Positions 1 to 6,265 of a DNA stretch of 10,677 nucleotides are shown piece after piece. Below the pieces are notes generated by a model. It was not told the origin of the DNA, made no database searches, and was given only the letters and a program-made list of their open reading frames with translations. Each line of letters begins with the position of its first letter. Within the stretch, counting starts at the first letter, position 1. Source of the DNA: Chloroflexota bacterium. GTDB taxonomy: Bacteria > Chloroflexota > Chloroflexia > Thermomicrobiales > UBA6265. Where the stretch lies: the NCBI GenBank assembly GCA_023424355.1, contig JAFAEA010000117.1, positions 1 through 10,677 of the forward strand, in the 5' to 3' direction. The translations under genes and the position numbers were made by a program.

Positions 1-96
1 CCCGTGGGAGATACGCTTTCAGTTCCGGGCCAATCCTGATCCAGCGATGACGCCTTACCGGGCGAGGTTGCAAGCAGCCTCGCCCATCCTTTTGCC
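1..96 (+). other. Left-edge segment, probable tail of an upstream gene
   Basis: All three forward frames stay open for some distance from the edge: frame 1 stops at 37-39, frame 3 at 48-50, and frame 2 at 98-100. The frame 2 stop would overlap the ATG at 97 as ATGA, a coupling arrangement. A stop at 39 or 50 would instead be followed by the stem-loop at 60-85, the usual stop-then-terminator layout. Too little sequence is visible to choose a frame or name a product. Confidence 0.3.
60..93 (+). terminator. Probable rho-independent terminator of the upstream gene
   Basis: The arms GGGCGAGGTTG (60-70) and CAGCCTCGCCC (75-85) pair over 11 bp with one G-U, enclosing a CAAG tetraloop. A short T-run (TCCTTTT, 87-93) follows. 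The GC-rich stem, small loop and T-run fit an intrinsic terminator on the + strand. Its 3' end lies only a few bases before the ATG at 97, which raises doubt about how the next gene is transcribed. Confidence 0.55.
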
Positions 97-459
97 ATGA
101 TCATTTCCGAATCACAGTTCACGAACGCTCGCCCTCAAGAAGCTCTGGATGCCAACGAAAAATGGTTGCGCCATGAGGCCCCTGAACAGGAGCCGGAGCG
201 CGGACACACGCCAGAGGGTCTGCCGTATGTGGGTTTCGACCAATTGATCGACGGAGTCCACATTGTCTCGCGCTTCACGGCGCGGGAATCGGGCGATGGT
301 ACGCTGCTCACCTTTACCTTTTCGACGGAAGGACAAGGGATACTCGGCAAGATTCGCAACCTCGGTATGCTTGCGGCTCGCAAACATATCCGCAGTGCTT
401 CTCAGCACCAGTTCGAAAAGGTACTGGAGTATCTCGAAGACAGTGATTTTTTGCGCTGA
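97..459 (+). CDS. Small hypothetical protein (possible SRPBCC-like C-terminal half)
   Basis: A 120-residue protein that I do not recognise with confidence. The first 45 residues are polar and rich in Glu and Pro. Residues 46-82 look like alternating beta strands (VHIVSRFTA, GTLLTFTF), followed by a Gly-rich turn and an amphipathic helix to the end. That order, strand then GxGxLGK then a long helix, recalls the last part of the SRPBCC/polyketide-cyclase fold, but the N-terminal part is too short for the whole domain. No signal peptide or membrane segment is seen. ATG 97 is the only ATG before the conserved-looking core. It has no Shine-Dalgarno sequence and follows a terminator-like hairpin, so it may be leaderless, or coupled by an ATGA overlap to an upstream frame, or a remnant. 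Codon third positions look like real coding sequence. Confidence 0.5.
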   Translation: MIISESQFTNARPQEALDANEKWLRHEAPEQEPERGHTPEGLPYVGFDQLIDGVHIVSRFTARESGDGTLLTFTFSTEGQGILGKIRNLGMLAARKHIRSASQHQFEKVLEYLEDSDFLR

Positions 460-485
460 CCATGAACCAGGCTAGCGGCGTTGTA

Positions 486-516
486 TTGGCGGATTTGCTT
501 TCAATAGCGGCATAAT
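486..516 (+). promoter_or_regulatory. Candidate promoter for the HipA-like/DUF3037 pair
   Basis: TTGGCG (486-491) and CATAAT (511-516) are separated by 19 nt, somewhat long for a sigma-70 type promoter. It lies in the 100-nt gap before the GTG at 561. An 11-nt palindrome, GGGAAGTTCCC (525-535), sits just downstream near the expected transcript start and could be an operator or a small hairpin. Assigned on position and weak consensus only. Confidence 0.3.
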
Positions 517-560
517 CTGGTTACGGGAAGTTCCCAGAGCACCAGAAATCGGAGAACCAC

Positions 561-1412
561 GTGAGTCAGGATTCAGTTACACCATCGCTACGTCATCTCA
601 CAGCCACACGGTTTGTGATGCCACTCAAAGAGGGCGGGTCGGTACCCGGCCTCTTTGAGGCGGATGACGATGGCCTCTATGTGGTGAAGCTCCACGGAGC
701 GGCTCAAGGGCCAAAATCACTCACAGCTGAACTCATTGCCGGTGAGATCGCGCGAGCTCTGGGGCTTCGGGTACCGGAACTCGTGCTCATCGATTTGATG
801 AAGTCGCTCACGGCCGGAGAGCCGGACCCAGAGATTCAGGATCATCTCCAACGCTCAATCGGACTCAATCTGGGAATGGATTTCCTGCCCGGATCACTGC
901 CATACGATCCTGCCAATCCGATTGGAATGGATCCGATTCTGGCAGCAGATATCGTGTGGTTGGATGCGTTTGTGGCCAATGTGGACCGCACCACCCGCAA
1001 TCCGAACATGCTGCTTTGGGGCGATTCGGTATGGCTCATCGATCACGGTGCATCCATCGTGCCGCATCATCGCTGGACCAAACCAAAAGAACAGGCACGG
1101 CGGGACTTCCCGGCCATCAAGGATCATGTCCTTCTACCGATCGCGGGTTCGCTTGTCGATGCGGATACGCGATTGGCACCAAAGCTAAACGACAACATTC
1201 TGTGGAGCATCATCGGATCCGTTCCGGATGAGTGGTTGCCGGAGAACGAGATCGGCGATGCCGAAGCCCAGCGTGAGGCCTATCTCACCTACTTCCTCAC
1301 CCGACTCGAGGGACCACGACCATTCATCGAGGGCGCAGAACAGGCTCGCAATGAGAAACTAGTTGGCGCTATCGACCCGGATCGGGCGAATCGAGGTCGG
1401 CGCCGTGAGTAA
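561..1412 (+). CDS. HipA-like kinase-fold protein
   Basis: A 283-residue protein resembling the short, stand-alone HipA-like family that lacks the N-terminal HipA subdomain of full HipA toxins (about 440 aa). Residues 35-75 hold a strand with VVK (candidate ATP-binding lysine) and then GPKSLTAELIAGEIARALGL, a segment typical of this family. Residues 140-149 read NVDRTTRNPN, the catalytic-loop equivalent with Asp142 and Asn147. Residues 160-163 read IDHG, the likely metal-binding Asp. The fold is that of Ser/Thr or phosphoinositide-like kinases; the substrate is unknown. The start is GTG 561 with GGAG at 551-554. The last 8 nt overlap the DUF3037 gene, so the two are translated together. No HipB-type DNA-binding partner is present, so calling it a classical toxin would be unsupported. 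Confidence 0.8.
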   Translation: MSQDSVTPSLRHLTATRFVMPLKEGGSVPGLFEADDDGLYVVKLHGAAQGPKSLTAELIAGEIARALGLRVPELVLIDLMKSLTAGEPDPEIQDHLQRSIGLNLGMDFLPGSLPYDPANPIGMDPILAADIVWLDAFVANVDRTTRNPNMLLWGDSVWLIDHGASIVPHHRWTKPKEQARRDFPAIKDHVLLPIAGSLVDADTRLAPKLNDNILWSIIGSVPDEWLPENEIGDAEAQREAYLTYFLTRLEGPRPFIEGAEQARNEKLVGAIDPDRANRGRRRE

Positions 1413-1815
1413 TCCGGTCCCATACCTCTACAGCATTCTGCGGCTGGTGCCAGATCTGGATCGTGGCGAGGCGATTAATATCGGCCTGGTAATGTTCTGC
1501 CGTCCGCAACGATTTCTCAAGCTGGAATTCGAGCTTGATGAAGGCCGAATCACCGGTTTTTCGCCACAGGTAGATCTGGTAAATCTCGATAGCAAGCTGG
1601 AAACGCTTCGGAAGGTAGCCGCAGCCGACGCCACTGGTGGCCCGGTGGCCGCGCTCGATATCGGCGAGCGATTTCACTGGCTCACAAACGTGAGCAACAC
1701 CATCATCCAACCAGGATTCACCCATCCCGGCCTGACCGAGAATGCATCCGCGACTTTCGATCGGCTGTTTGCGAAACTTGTACGAACGCCAGACTCGGGA
1801 TCTGTGGGCCGCTAA
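1405..1815 (+). CDS. DUF3037 family protein
   Basis: A 136-residue protein matching DUF3037, a family of unknown function commonly found beside HipA-like kinase genes. The diagnostic N-terminal part is present: YLYSILRLVPDLDRGEAINI, followed by GLVMFC. GTG 1405 is chosen over an upstream ATG at 1363. It has GAGG at 1392-1395 with 8 nt spacing, and it removes 14 residues that would otherwise lie wholly inside the kinase gene. The GTGAGTAA junction overlaps the kinase stop by 8 nt, so expression is coupled and the two proteins probably act together. No signal peptide, membrane helix or recognisable catalytic motif is seen. A stem-loop at 1823-1844 ends the unit. Confidence 0.8.
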   Translation: MSNPVPYLYSILRLVPDLDRGEAINIGLVMFCRPQRFLKLEFELDEGRITGFSPQVDLVNLDSKLETLRKVAAADATGGPVAALDIGERFHWLTNVSNTIIQPGFTHPGLTENASATFDRLFAKLVRTPDSGSVGR

Positions 1816-1822
1816 AGCTGTA

Positions 1823-1844
1823 CCGGTTCCAGTTTTGGAACCGG
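1823..1844 (+). terminator. Stem-loop after the DUF3037 gene
   Basis: CCGGTTCC (1823-1830) and GGAACCGG (1837-1844) form a perfect 8-bp stem with the loop AGTTTT, 8 nt after the DUF3037 stop. There is no long T-run on the + strand, so termination may be inefficient. The symmetry means it could also act on transcripts arriving from the opposite operon. Confidence 0.5.
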
Positions 1845-1875
1845 CACCTACCAACAACCTGAGGCTGCTCGCGGA

Positions 1876-1898
1876 GCGGTGCGTGGACCACGCACCGC
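1876..1898 (-). terminator. Strong inverted repeat after the permease operon
   Basis: GCGGTGCGTGG (1876-1886) and CCACGCACCGC (1888-1898) are perfect 11-bp arms around a single central A (1887). The repeat lies 10 nt beyond the stop of the last permease gene. It lacks a T-run in the - direction, so it may act as a 3'-end stabiliser or processing site as well as, or instead of, an intrinsic terminator. Together with 1823-1844 it insulates two convergent transcription units. Confidence 0.5.
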
Positions 1899-1907
1899 CC
1901 CGATCCA

Positions 1908-2768
1908 CTACCCCTTGATGCCTGATGTCACGAAGGTGGCAATGATTTGCTTCTGGGCGAAGGCATAAATGATCAATGGAGGCAGAGTCGCAATGGCAGC
2001 GGTGGCCATCATTGGGCCCCACATCTGGGCCGATTCCACATTGTTGGTAAAGAATGGCATTCCGGTGGCAAGAGTTCTGGCCTTGAAATCGTTCAGCACC
2101 AGCAACGGCCACAGATACTGATTCCACGCACCCAGGAATGAAAGAATGGTGACCACTGCGATCGCCGGTTTGATGTTGGGCACCACGATGTCCGTCATCA
2201 ACCTCATGGTAGATGCCCCATCAATCCGTCCGGCATCCAGGAGATCCTCCGGAAGTTGCAACACGTTCTGACGCAGCAGGAACACGTAGAACGCTGTAGC
2301 CGGCAACGATGGAACAATCACACCTGCCCAGGTGTTCATCCAGTCTCTATTGGAAACAAAGATGTAGTTCGGAATAACGGTAACGATTCCCGGCACAATC
2401 ATCGTGGCGAGCACCAGGGAGAAGAGAATCTTGTCTCCCCGGAACTTAAGCCGAGAAAACGCGAACGCCGCTGGCACGCTCATGAGCAGCTTGCCAACCG
2501 TGGTGATCACAGCGATACCAAAGCTGTTCCAGATCCAGTTGGATACCGGGAAGTAGGAAAATGCGTCCGGAAAATTCCGCCACGTGACATCCGTTGGAAT
2601 CAAACGGAAATCGTTGGTGAATACCTCTCCAGGCTGCTTAATCGACGTGGAAAGCATCCACAGGAACGGGAACACGGTGAACAGGCAAATGATGATGATT
2701 GCCAGGTGATAGCCAATTGCCCAATCACGTGGGTTTTTACTGCTGGTGGTGGAGGATCGGCTATCCAT
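1908..2768 (-). CDS. CUT1 sugar ABC transporter permease (MalG/AraQ-like)
   Basis: A 286-residue inner-membrane permease of the MalG/UgpE/AraQ type. The first membrane segment is at about residues 18-40. Further hydrophobic segments lie near 82-105, 114-138, 147-167, 200-222 and the C-terminus, the six-helix pattern usual for this family. The cytoplasmic EAA loop that contacts the ATPase is at 178-198 (DAGRIDGAS through VVPNIKP) with the Gly and the IVVP core conserved. Length is normal. The ATG overlaps the stop of the preceding permease gene by 8 nt (ATGGATAG), so the two subunits are coupled and would form a heterodimer. It is the last gene of the regulator-binding protein-permease operon. 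Substrate cannot be read from the permease itself. Confidence 0.93.
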   Translation of the reverse strand: MDSRSSTTSSKNPRDWAIGYHLAIIIICLFTVFPFLWMLSTSIKQPGEVFTNDFRLIPTDVTWRNFPDAFSYFPVSNWIWNSFGIAVITTVGKLLMSVPAAFAFSRLKFRGDKILFSLVLATMIVPGIVTVIPNYIFVSNRDWMNTWAGVIVPSLPATAFYVFLLRQNVLQLPEDLLDAGRIDGASTMRLMTDIVVPNIKPAIAVVTILSFLGAWNQYLWPLLVLNDFKARTLATGMPFFTNNVESAQMWGPMMATAAIATLPPLIIYAFAQKQIIATFVTSGIKG

Positions 2769-3717
2769 AGTGAACGTGCCTTTCGACGAATCGGAACTGG
2801 AGCCAGGTCAGGAACACGGTAACAACGAAGACGATAACCGCGACCGCGCTACCGGCACCGATCTGGAAGTACTTAAATCCTTGCTGGTACAGGTAATAGA
2901 TGATGTTTGTGGTGGAGTTGAACGGCCCGCCATCTGTGAGAACATTGATGGCCGCAAAGACATCATCGTTCACTGAAATCACGGTGGTGACCAGAACAAA
3001 GAAGAATGTAGGTGTCATAAGCGGGAAGCGGATCGACCTCGTGATCTGCCAACCACTGGCACCATCCAACTGCGCAGCCTCAATGTAATCCTTCGGAATC
3101 CCTTCGAGTGCAGCCAGATACAGAATCATATGGAAGCCAAGGGTTTTCCAGGTGGCAACAATGATGATGGCCCAAATGGCATAGTCCCTGTCCGACAGCC
3201 AGCGGATGCTTTCGATATCAAAAATGGAAAGCGCCTTATTGAGAACCCCATAGTTCGGATTGAAGATCCACAGCCACATAATTGCGGCCACAGAATACGC
3301 GATCACCGTTGGAGAGAATAGCGCCACCCGGTACATACCTTGCAGCCGAGATTCCCGTGTTCGAAAAAGCAGCAGTGCCAATACCAGCGGCAACAGTACC
3401 TGCAGCGGAATGAGCGCAACGGTATAGATTGCGGTGCCTTTTAGCGACTGAATAAACCGCGGATCATCGGGGAGACGCGTGAAATTTCCCCAGCCAACAA
3501 AATCCTTGTCTGGCCGAACAAAGTTCCAGTCAAAGAACGACAAGTATGTGGAATAGATCAGTGGCCAATAGATAAACATGACCATGAGGATCAGGAGCGG
3601 TGCAATCAGCAGGTACGGGGTCAGCCCTTCTCGCAATCGATACCAATTCCATTTTCTATGTTCACCCGTTGGACGGGCCCCCTGCACCGAGGACCGGTCC
3701 GCACTCGTTGCCCCCAT
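2761..3717 (-). CDS. CUT1 sugar ABC transporter permease (MalF/AraP-like)
   Basis: A 318-residue permease of the UgpA/AraP/MalF type. A charged cytoplasmic N-terminus (1-33) leads into the first helix (34-56), which is followed by a periplasmic stretch (FFDWNFV, FVGWGNF) typical of this family. The EAA loop is at 213-232 (EAAQLDGASGW followed by ITRSIRFP), the docking site for the ATP-binding subunit. The start ATG has AGGAG 8 nt upstream. The gene follows the binding-protein gene after a 79-nt gap that holds a very strong hairpin (3747-3778), which probably lowers permease relative to binding-protein output. No ATP-binding subunit is encoded in the window, so an ATPase encoded elsewhere, of the MsmX/UgpC type, must be assumed. 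Confidence 0.93.
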   Translation of the reverse strand: MGATSADRSSVQGARPTGEHRKWNWYRLREGLTPYLLIAPLLILMVMFIYWPLIYSTYLSFFDWNFVRPDKDFVGWGNFTRLPDDPRFIQSLKGTAIYTVALIPLQVLLPLVLALLLFRTRESRLQGMYRVALFSPTVIAYSVAAIMWLWIFNPNYGVLNKALSIFDIESIRWLSDRDYAIWAIIIVATWKTLGFHMILYLAALEGIPKDYIEAAQLDGASGWQITRSIRFPLMTPTFFFVLVTTVISVNDDVFAAINVLTDGGPFNSTTNIIYYLYQQGFKYFQIGAGSAVAVIVFVVTVFLTWLQFRFVERHVHYG

Positions 3718-3746
3718 ATTTTGAACTCCTGATACGCTCTGCAGAT

Positions 3747-3778
3747 GACCAGAGATCGGGTGAACCCGATCTCTGGTC
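3747..3778 (-). repeat. 15-bp perfect intercistronic hairpin
   Basis: GACCAGAGATCGGGT (3747-3761) and its exact complement (3764-3778) form a 15-bp perfect stem around only two unpaired bases, or 14 bp with a 4-nt loop. It starts 19 nt after the binding-protein stop and ends about 30 nt before the first permease start. No T-run follows in the - direction, so read-through is likely. The known parallel is the intercistronic hairpin that protects the upstream mRNA in binding-protein-dependent operons, giving excess binding protein over permease. Confidence 0.7.
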
Positions 3779-3796
3779 GCTCAGCAATATGCTGAA

Positions 3797-5095
3797 TTAG
3801 CCTTCGCCGACGATCGACTTAATCTCCTCGTATGCCTGGTTGACACCTTCTTCAACGCTGATGTCGTTGGCCCACATGCGCTCGCAGTAGACATCCCAGG
3901 TGGAGCCGGCTTCGACACCACGAAGTCCTGGCCAGTTGGTCTCACGGATCAAACCAGCTTCGAACTGATCGTAGGCTGGGTCCTGCCCATCCAGTCGCTC
4001 CAGCTCGAGGTTCGAGATGTTGACGTATCCGGTCTGGTTCCAGAGCGGATAGCCTTCTTCACCGGCGCAGAAGGTGAGAAATTCCGTCACAGCTGCGTAC
4101 TTCGCTTCGTCCTGTGTAAAGCAACCGAGGAAGGAACCACCCGTGGAAGCGACCACCGGCTTGTCCCCGAACTTCGGCCAGGTTGAAGTACCGAATTCGA
4201 ATGTTGCCTCACGCGCGATACCTCCCAGGCTGGCTACGCTGCCCTGGAATACGGCGCTGTTGCCGGTGAGGAAGTTGGGGCGCAGCTCCGCGGCGGCTCC
4301 GCGATCATACAATCCCTGATTGTCGAGATCGGCAATGGTCTGCATGGCCTGCTTGGCTTCATCACTTGTGAAGCCGAACGTGCCATCATCATTCATCACG
4401 CGACCGCCGTTGCTCTGAATGATTGTTTGGGCTGGCCAATCCTTGTTGAAGGAGAGTGAAAGTACCGGCTTGCCGCCCATAGCTTCCTGCACCTTGAGAC
4501 TTTCGGTCGCAAAGTTTTCCCACGTATCAAACATCACAGCCGGATCAACGTCCGCCTGCTTCAGCAGGTCGGCGTTGTAGTACAGGATCGGGGTGGAAAG
4601 GCCCCATGGGAATCCCCAAACAGTGTCGTCCTTGGTGACCAGCGGCCACGAAGTTTCAGACATCATGCCCTGCAGGGTTTCGAACTGATCGCCAGCGATA
4701 TCGGTCAGCGGTCGTACGCCGAGGCCTTCGACTGCATATTCAAGGAACGCCCACGGAATGCTTACGAGATCCGGTGGGTTACCTGCTGCAAGATCGGCCT
4801 GAGTCTTCTGCATTGTTTCGTAATAGTTGCCCGGTGTGAGCGACGTGATCGTAACGGAATCACTCTGGGCATTGAATGCCTCAATCACCTGCATCATGGG
4901 GTGCAATGTTTCAGCCTGCTCACCACCAGGAGGCGTACCCCAGATGTGATAGACCACAACTTCGGTCTTTTCCTGAGCAAGTTTATGCGTGGCAGTTTGG
5001 GGTGCCCTTGCTGCACCTGCTACCGAAGGAGCAGCCAATGCTGCACTACCTGCTGCAACCTGGCCAATAAATTTTCGCCGTGTAACGTGAGACAT
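3797..5095 (-). CDS. Tat-exported family 1 extracellular sugar-binding protein
   Basis: A 432-residue solute-binding protein of the MalE/UgpB/AraN class (family 1). The N-terminus carries a twin-arginine signal: TRRKFIG at residues 5-11, an Ala-rich hydrophobic stretch, and a likely cleavage site near residue 28. There is no lipobox Cys. The mature part has the family pattern, with an early strand (TEVVVYHIWG), LAAGNPPDLVSIPWAF, WGFPWGLSTPILYYNADLLK and, near the C-terminus, the WNQTGYVNIS stretch. Aromatic residues, especially Trp, are plentiful, as in carbohydrate pockets. The start ATG has GGGAG 6 nt upstream. It delivers substrate to the two permeases encoded downstream. Tat export implies folding in the cytoplasm before transport, which is common in Chloroflexota and Actinobacteriota. 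The ligand is unknown; sugar or polyol are both possible. Confidence 0.93.
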   Translation of the reverse strand: MSHVTRRKFIGQVAAGSAALAAPSVAGAARAPQTATHKLAQEKTEVVVYHIWGTPPGGEQAETLHPMMQVIEAFNAQSDSVTITSLTPGNYYETMQKTQADLAAGNPPDLVSIPWAFLEYAVEGLGVRPLTDIAGDQFETLQGMMSETSWPLVTKDDTVWGFPWGLSTPILYYNADLLKQADVDPAVMFDTWENFATESLKVQEAMGGKPVLSLSFNKDWPAQTIIQSNGGRVMNDDGTFGFTSDEAKQAMQTIADLDNQGLYDRGAAAELRPNFLTGNSAVFQGSVASLGGIAREATFEFGTSTWPKFGDKPVVASTGGSFLGCFTQDEAKYAAVTEFLTFCAGEEGYPLWNQTGYVNISNLELERLDGQDPAYDQFEAGLIRETNWPGLRGVEAGSTWDVYCERMWANDISVEEGVNQAYEEIKSIVGEG

Positions 5096-5190
5096 GGATG
5101 ACTCCCTGGCCGTTGGCCCTTACTGTCACCAACTCCGGTGACTTTCAAATCCGCAATGCTAAAGCGTTACTGCAGAAAAACTCTCGACTC
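5096..5190 (-). promoter_or_regulatory. Regulator-to-binding-protein spacer with a small hairpin and a near-palindrome
   Basis: This 95-nt gap contains GTCACC (5125-5130) and GGTGAC (5137-5142), a 6-bp hairpin in the binding-protein leader. It also contains a 14-nt near-palindrome, AATGCTAAAGCGTT (5155-5168), with one mismatched pair. No TGCAC/GTGCA box and no convincing promoter is visible, so the binding-protein gene is probably transcribed with the regulator gene. The near-palindrome could be a separate operator. Confidence 0.3.
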
Positions 5191-6159
5191 TCATGCTGAT
5201 TCCAGAATGCTGTTGGCACCCGCCTGATCCACGACAATCGACTTCACAATTCCTCCTTTCACTGCCGCCAAAATCGCTTTACCCATGGAGGGCCCACTGG
5301 TGACAACCACTACATCCGGGCAGGACCGAAGGGTATCGAGTTCAACTCCAATCACGCGATCCCGCAGGCTTGTGTCGCATTCGCGCCCTTTTGCATCAAA
5401 GAAGCGACCGCAAACTTCACCCACGGCGCCCGCTGATTGAAGTTCCGAGAGATCCGATGCTGTCAGGCTACCGCGCTCGATAAAAACGGACTGCTCGAGT
5501 GTGCCCATGCCCACAAGCGCCATTCTGGTAGCGTTGATCTTTTTCCAGACCGACTGGATATCCTGGTGAGAAAGGAACAAGTCATGCACATGACGATCCT
5601 GAGCAAAGGCGGGCAAATTGATCATTCGGAAACTACCCTGAAACCGTTGGGCGAGCAGACGACACTGCTCTGATGCATCGATCAGCCGAGGGCTGGGACC
5701 GATGGCACCGAGAAGTTGGACAAATGTTGGACCCGTTGCCTGGTAACGAGGCTCGATATGATGGACAAGTTCTGCGAGTGTACGACCACCGGCCAGCCCC
5801 ACCACGGGTTGATCGGCGATCCTGTTGGCAATCAATGGCGCCGCGAAGTACCCAACCACTCGACGCACATGCTCAGAACTATTGCCTGGGGCGCGAATCA
5901 CGATGGCCTCTTGTACGCCGGTTCGTGACTTCAGCCGCTGTTCGAGGTCTCTGTCGCGCGAATCAGTCTCGTCCACAGAAATCCGAACGATTCCTTGCTC
6001 GCGCGCTGTGGTGAGCATGCGAGAGACGGTGGAGCGCGAGATTCCATAGATGTTGGCGATCTCGCTTTGACCCATTCGATTGATGTAATACATCCGCGCA
6101 ACCGAGGTCATCACGTCACGATCATCCTCTCCAAGACCCACCAAAATCGCCCTGTTCAC
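5191..6159 (-). CDS. SorC/DeoR-type sugar-binding transcriptional regulator
   Basis: A 322-residue protein of the SorC family, whose members include SorC, DeoR of Bacillus and the erythritol regulator EryD. Residues 17-60 are an N-terminal helix-turn-helix (ARMYYINRMGQSEIANIYG followed by ISRSTVSRML). The C-terminal phosphosugar-binding domain shows family motifs: VVGLAGGRTL, LVGMGTLEQS, GAVGEVCGRFFD, and near the end VVTSGPSMGKAILAA with DQAGANSIL. The domain usually binds a phosphorylated sugar, here most likely an intermediate made by the divergent kinase. The start used is GTG 6159, with a weak Shine-Dalgarno. GTG 6114 or ATG 6111 are alternatives preceded by GGAGAGG and would keep the HTH intact. 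It is the first gene of the transporter operon and probably controls itself, the kinase and the second divergent region through the TGCAC-N4-GTGCA boxes. Confidence 0.92.
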   Translation of the reverse strand: MNRAILVGLGEDDRDVMTSVARMYYINRMGQSEIANIYGISRSTVSRMLTTAREQGIVRISVDETDSRDRDLEQRLKSRTGVQEAIVIRAPGNSSEHVRRVVGYFAAPLIANRIADQPVVGLAGGRTLAELVHHIEPRYQATGPTFVQLLGAIGPSPRLIDASEQCRLLAQRFQGSFRMINLPAFAQDRHVHDLFLSHQDIQSVWKKINATRMALVGMGTLEQSVFIERGSLTASDLSELQSAGAVGEVCGRFFDAKGRECDTSLRDRVIGVELDTLRSCPDVVVVTSGPSMGKAILAAVKGGIVKSIVVDQAGANSILESA

Positions 6160-6192
6160 TCAAGACACATTTTCATACCCACAGGTAGCCCC

Positions 6193-6221
6193 ACATTAGT
6201 CACAAACAAGAACACGGTCAA
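6193..6221 (-). promoter_or_regulatory. Probable promoter of the regulator-transporter operon
   Basis: Read on the - strand, TTGACC (6221-6216) and TAATGT (6198-6193) are separated by exactly 17 nt. The -35 is one base off consensus and the -10 is weak. It lies 34 nt upstream of the GTG start. The operator 6238-6265 begins 16 nt upstream of the -35 hexamer, a position more typical of activator than of repressor sites. The same geometry recurs at 10140-10212. Confidence 0.5.
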
Positions 6222-6237
6222 CGTTCTGACCGCCATT

Positions 6238-6265
6238 TGCACATATGTGCATGCACAAAAGTGCC
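6238..6265. promoter_or_regulatory. Putative SorC operator 1 (tandem TGCAC-N4-GTGCA)
   Basis: TGCACATATGTGCA (6238-6251) is a perfect 14-nt palindrome. It is followed immediately by a second copy, TGCACAAAAGTGCC (6252-6265), with one mismatched half-site base. The half-sites recur every 14 nt, as expected for cooperative binding of an oligomeric SorC protein. The junction GTGCATGCAC (6247-6256) is itself palindromic. The site lies between the divergent regulator and kinase genes. A related copy occurs at 10186-10212. Confidence 0.65.

Noticed and set aside
1369..2127. Long - strand open frame (252 aa) across the DUF3037 and permease ends
   Set aside because: It runs through two strong hairpins, overlaps two well-supported genes and has low-complexity, family-less sequence; it is a shadow frame.
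5673..6014. 113-aa + strand open frame opposite the regulator
   Set aside because: It is antisense to the conserved SorC domain, with Arg/Trp-rich composition typical of a shadow frame.
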